From Parietaria judaica (lineage: Eukaryota; Streptophyta; Magnoliopsida; Rosales; Urticaceae), in the NCBI GenBank assembly GCA_954871525.1, contig OX940865.1, positions 18,676,606-18,740,605 of the forward strand: a stretch of DNA of 64,000 bases, read 5' to 3'. Positions 61,678 through 64,000 of this stretch are shown one piece after another (positions within the stretch are counted from its first letter, which is position 1; every line of letters begins with the position of its first letter). The notes under the pieces were generated by a model. That model was not told the origin of the DNA, ran no database searches, and was given only the letters and a program-made list of their open reading frames with translations. A program made the translations under genes and the position numbers.

Positions 61678-63929
61678 ATGAACATCGCCGCCGCCAAATC
61701 GGCTCAGACAATCCCGGCGAGGGTTTCTCTCTTCCACTCCACCGCCGCCTTGTCTCGCCGTCGACGCAATCGTCATTCCGACAATGTAACTCTCTCTCTC
61801 TCTCTATATATATATGTTTATGTATATATATACGTGTGTATTGAGTGAAAGAGATTGGGAAGAGTTTCGGGACGTGTTATGTTCGACGTATTTCCACTAT
61901 GACTTTGCTGTATCTATACATGTAAATACGCATTTGTGTACTTGATGAGAGCGTTTAGAATGACGAAAGACGAATTCGAGAACCGAGTTCGAATCGAGCT
62001 CTCGTGAGTCAGTGATAACCGGACATTTATGATGGATTTGTCTGATCTAACTTGTATTAAGTTGGTATATTATTTCGTTGTAATCTATACATGTAAATTT
62101 GGGTTCTTGAGAGTGTCGATTATGTGAACAGCGTAATGTGTCGGAATTAATTAGCGTTAGAAAATTCTTGAATCTGAGAAAGACGAGTTTGAGAACCGAG
62201 TTTGAATCAAGCTCACTTATGATTTAGCTGAGGTACTATGAGGCCAACGGGAATCTACCAAAATAACAGAAAACACATTTTCTTCAAGAGCAAGGCGAAT
62301 ACTCTCCGTACTATGTTTTTTATGGATTCTTCAACGAGGATCCCACAATCCTATTATAAGCCCGAAATTCCCGAATTACCCTTACTGCGACATAGGAAAA
62401 AAAACGAGGAAGTAATGAATTCCCAAAGTACCCTTGCCCACGTTTATTTGTTGCTCTATTTTTTTTATTTAATGGTAGAGAATGAAGAAAAAATTCCGAA
62501 AACATTGCGACTTCTTTTTATGCTTTACACAGCGGCTCATCAAAGCTTTTCCGTGGCAGATTTGGAGGGAGCAAAATGAATACGACGAGAACGATACTTC
62601 GTGGTTCAGATTCCGAAAGCAGTACTCGGCCAATAATTTTCAAAGGAACGGGGCCAGTAACAAGGGTTCACGGGGCAGGGACAAAAGTAAGGTTTCCCTT
62701 CTTGTGCTTGTATGAATCATTGAAACTATGATTAAGCGATCATTTCGGTTACGATAGGATTCGATATCTCTAGATTGGACTTTAGAGAGCTAGTTTTGAT
62801 AGGATTCAAAATGATAATCTCAAAGAAATGTTGAGTTTGATTGATAATAGGAAAGGAGTTACAGAACTACTCGCAAGTTGAGACTAAGCTACTTTAAACC
62901 AAACTTAACATATAGATTCTATTAGTTCTAGAAAGAAAGAAAAAAAGTAAACTTTATTTTAAAGTTTCACATTTTGAACGACATTAATATTTGAATTTGA
63001 GTTCATACATTTTATGATATGTGTGGGATAATGAGATGTTAGCATTTCATACGAGATTTATAATTTCATGCAACGAAAAATTATATTTGGCTTATGTCTC
63101 GCTTCATAAAAGAAAGAAGAAGAAAAAAAAAACGTTTACTCAATACAAACTGCCCTTGTCAATCCGAAGGATCCAAGCCGACATTTCCGTTTCTCTGGCA
63201 ATATATTTTCAACGGTTTAACATTCTAGCGAAGCGTTGAAAGACATTACTCTTTAATTTACGTCATGAACGGAACCCAAAATGGAACTTCATTGTAAGTG
63301 AATAATTTGCAGGTGGTGTAGATGAATTTGATTATACAATGTCCTCGGACGATGAATATAACCCGTCTTCAAGTAGAGGCCCTTCATGGTTTAGAAAGGC
63401 GTACTCGAGACGGGAACAACCCGGAAATAGGAGAGCACGGGGGCAACAACGCCATTGGAAAAAAAGTAAGAACGAAAGTTGTAATTATTATTGTTATTTT
63501 AATTATGCTTGATAAAGACTCCCGTAACAACTTGTTATGGTCCCGAGTTGTGGATCTTGTCACGGTTCTAGAACACATGCAAATTCCTCTGTTTAAATAT
63601 ATTCAATCTTGGCATCCCAATATTATTTTAGGAGGTTTTCAATTTTGCAACGGTGACGAAGATATCGACATGGAGACTATATTCCGATCGGCATTTACAC
63701 GCAGAAACGGAGGCGCTTTTTATTGGTCGTTCATCAGCGGCGAGAATCCTCAATGGTGGGGCCAATCTGGCAAATCCGAGAGCTCGTGGCATTGGAGGAA
63801 CCGGTTTGAGAAAGAGAATGAATCCGATCGTGAGAGTTCAGACTCGGATCTAGCTTGGGCTGCTTCAGACAGAATTGCTCTAGGGTTAAGTTCTTCGGGT
63901 CCGATAAAACTCCAAGATGTCAAAACTGC
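61678..63929 (+). CDS. Probable J-domain (DnaJ-type) protein, 5' part, cut by window end
   Basis: Exons seen: 61678-61785, 62479-62686, 63313-63465, 63632-63929. All borders are GT-AG and phases close, giving 255 aa so far; exon 4 ends with two bases of an unfinished codon at a GTGAG donor, so the gene continues past 64000. The N-terminus MNIAAAKSAQTIPARVSLFH is Arg/Ser/Ala-rich and lacks acids until residue 35, fitting a mitochondrial presequence. Exon 2 has RMKKKFRK and WREQNEYD. Later exons have SSWFRK-type repeats, MSSDDEYNP and FRSAFTRRNGGAFYWSFIS. Exon 4 ends ASDRIALGLSSSGPIKLQDV-KTA. I recall plant proteins in which a DRLALGLSxSGPLKLEDVK stretch runs straight into AYRxCALKWHPDRH, a J domain; the missing exon would carry it. 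Hsp70 co-chaperone function is therefore inferred, not seen. Confidence 0.78.
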
Positions 63930-64000
63930 GTGAGTTTTCTCGTCCTTGGGTTTGTCTTTGTCCGTTTAATTTGTGCAAGTTTTTTTTACCGAGCTTGCCT

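Noticed and set aside
62238..62579. 113-aa plus-strand frame
   Set aside because: Lies mostly in intron 1 of the J-domain gene and reads exon 2 in the wrong frame; the exon 2 frame RMKKKFRK closes phase with both neighbours.

Overview
This window is nuclear DNA from a flowering plant, most likely a eudicot. The evidence is A+T-rich intergenic DNA, many short introns with GT-AG borders, plant-only genes (CRTISO, sucrose-phosphatase, ABCG22), a plant-type actin, and a dense set of plant transposons. I cannot name the species from the sequence alone.

Layout. From 1 to about 9.8 kb there is no host gene, but there are many well-bounded transposons: two solo LTRs, a 2.6-kb hAT element with an internally deleted transposase, a foldback MULE and one weaker foldback candidate. 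A 91-aa two-exon membrane-type protein gene follows at 9.8-10.2 kb (minus). A 34-aa microprotein candidate lies at 14.5 kb, a 5'-truncated LINE at 14.8-15.5 kb and a tRNA-Cys(GCA) gene at 16.8 kb. The conserved genes then begin: sucrose-phosphatase SPP (minus, 17.4-19.5 kb), carotenoid isomerase CRTISO (plus, 23.4-27.1 kb), an AMBRA1-like WD40 protein (minus, 28.7-33.7 kb), the ABC transporter ABCG22 (minus, 35.7-41.3 kb), an actin gene (minus, 52.5-54.4 kb) and the 5' part of a probable J-domain protein gene (plus, from 61.7 kb, cut by the window edge). The 41-52 kb and 55-61 kb spans are gene-poor and carry more transposons and tandem repeats.

All exon structures below were built by hand from splice borders, reading-frame phase and recall of the protein families. 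In every multi-exon gene the exon phases close exactly. The genes are unrelated housekeeping or metabolic genes (sucrose synthesis, carotenoid synthesis, membrane transport, cytoskeleton, probable autophagy or ubiquitin ligase adaptor, co-chaperone); nothing suggests co-regulation.

The most notable content is the transposon record. Seven elements have exact target-site duplications visible in the text: hAT at 2691-5306, 44733-45270 and 56425-57322; MULE foldbacks at 6295-7543 and 49653-50644; solo LTRs at 956-1652 and 8046-8725. A SINE-like retroposon at 51445-51578 has a 13-bp duplication. I found no evidence for a wholly new biological system. The best leads are the nested-palindrome MULE at 49.7-50.6 kb, the hAT element with tandem 158-bp repeats that each carry a 3' splice-site-like motif, a GC-AG intron in ABCG22, a MITE-like element against the CRTISO start, and the 34-aa microprotein candidate.
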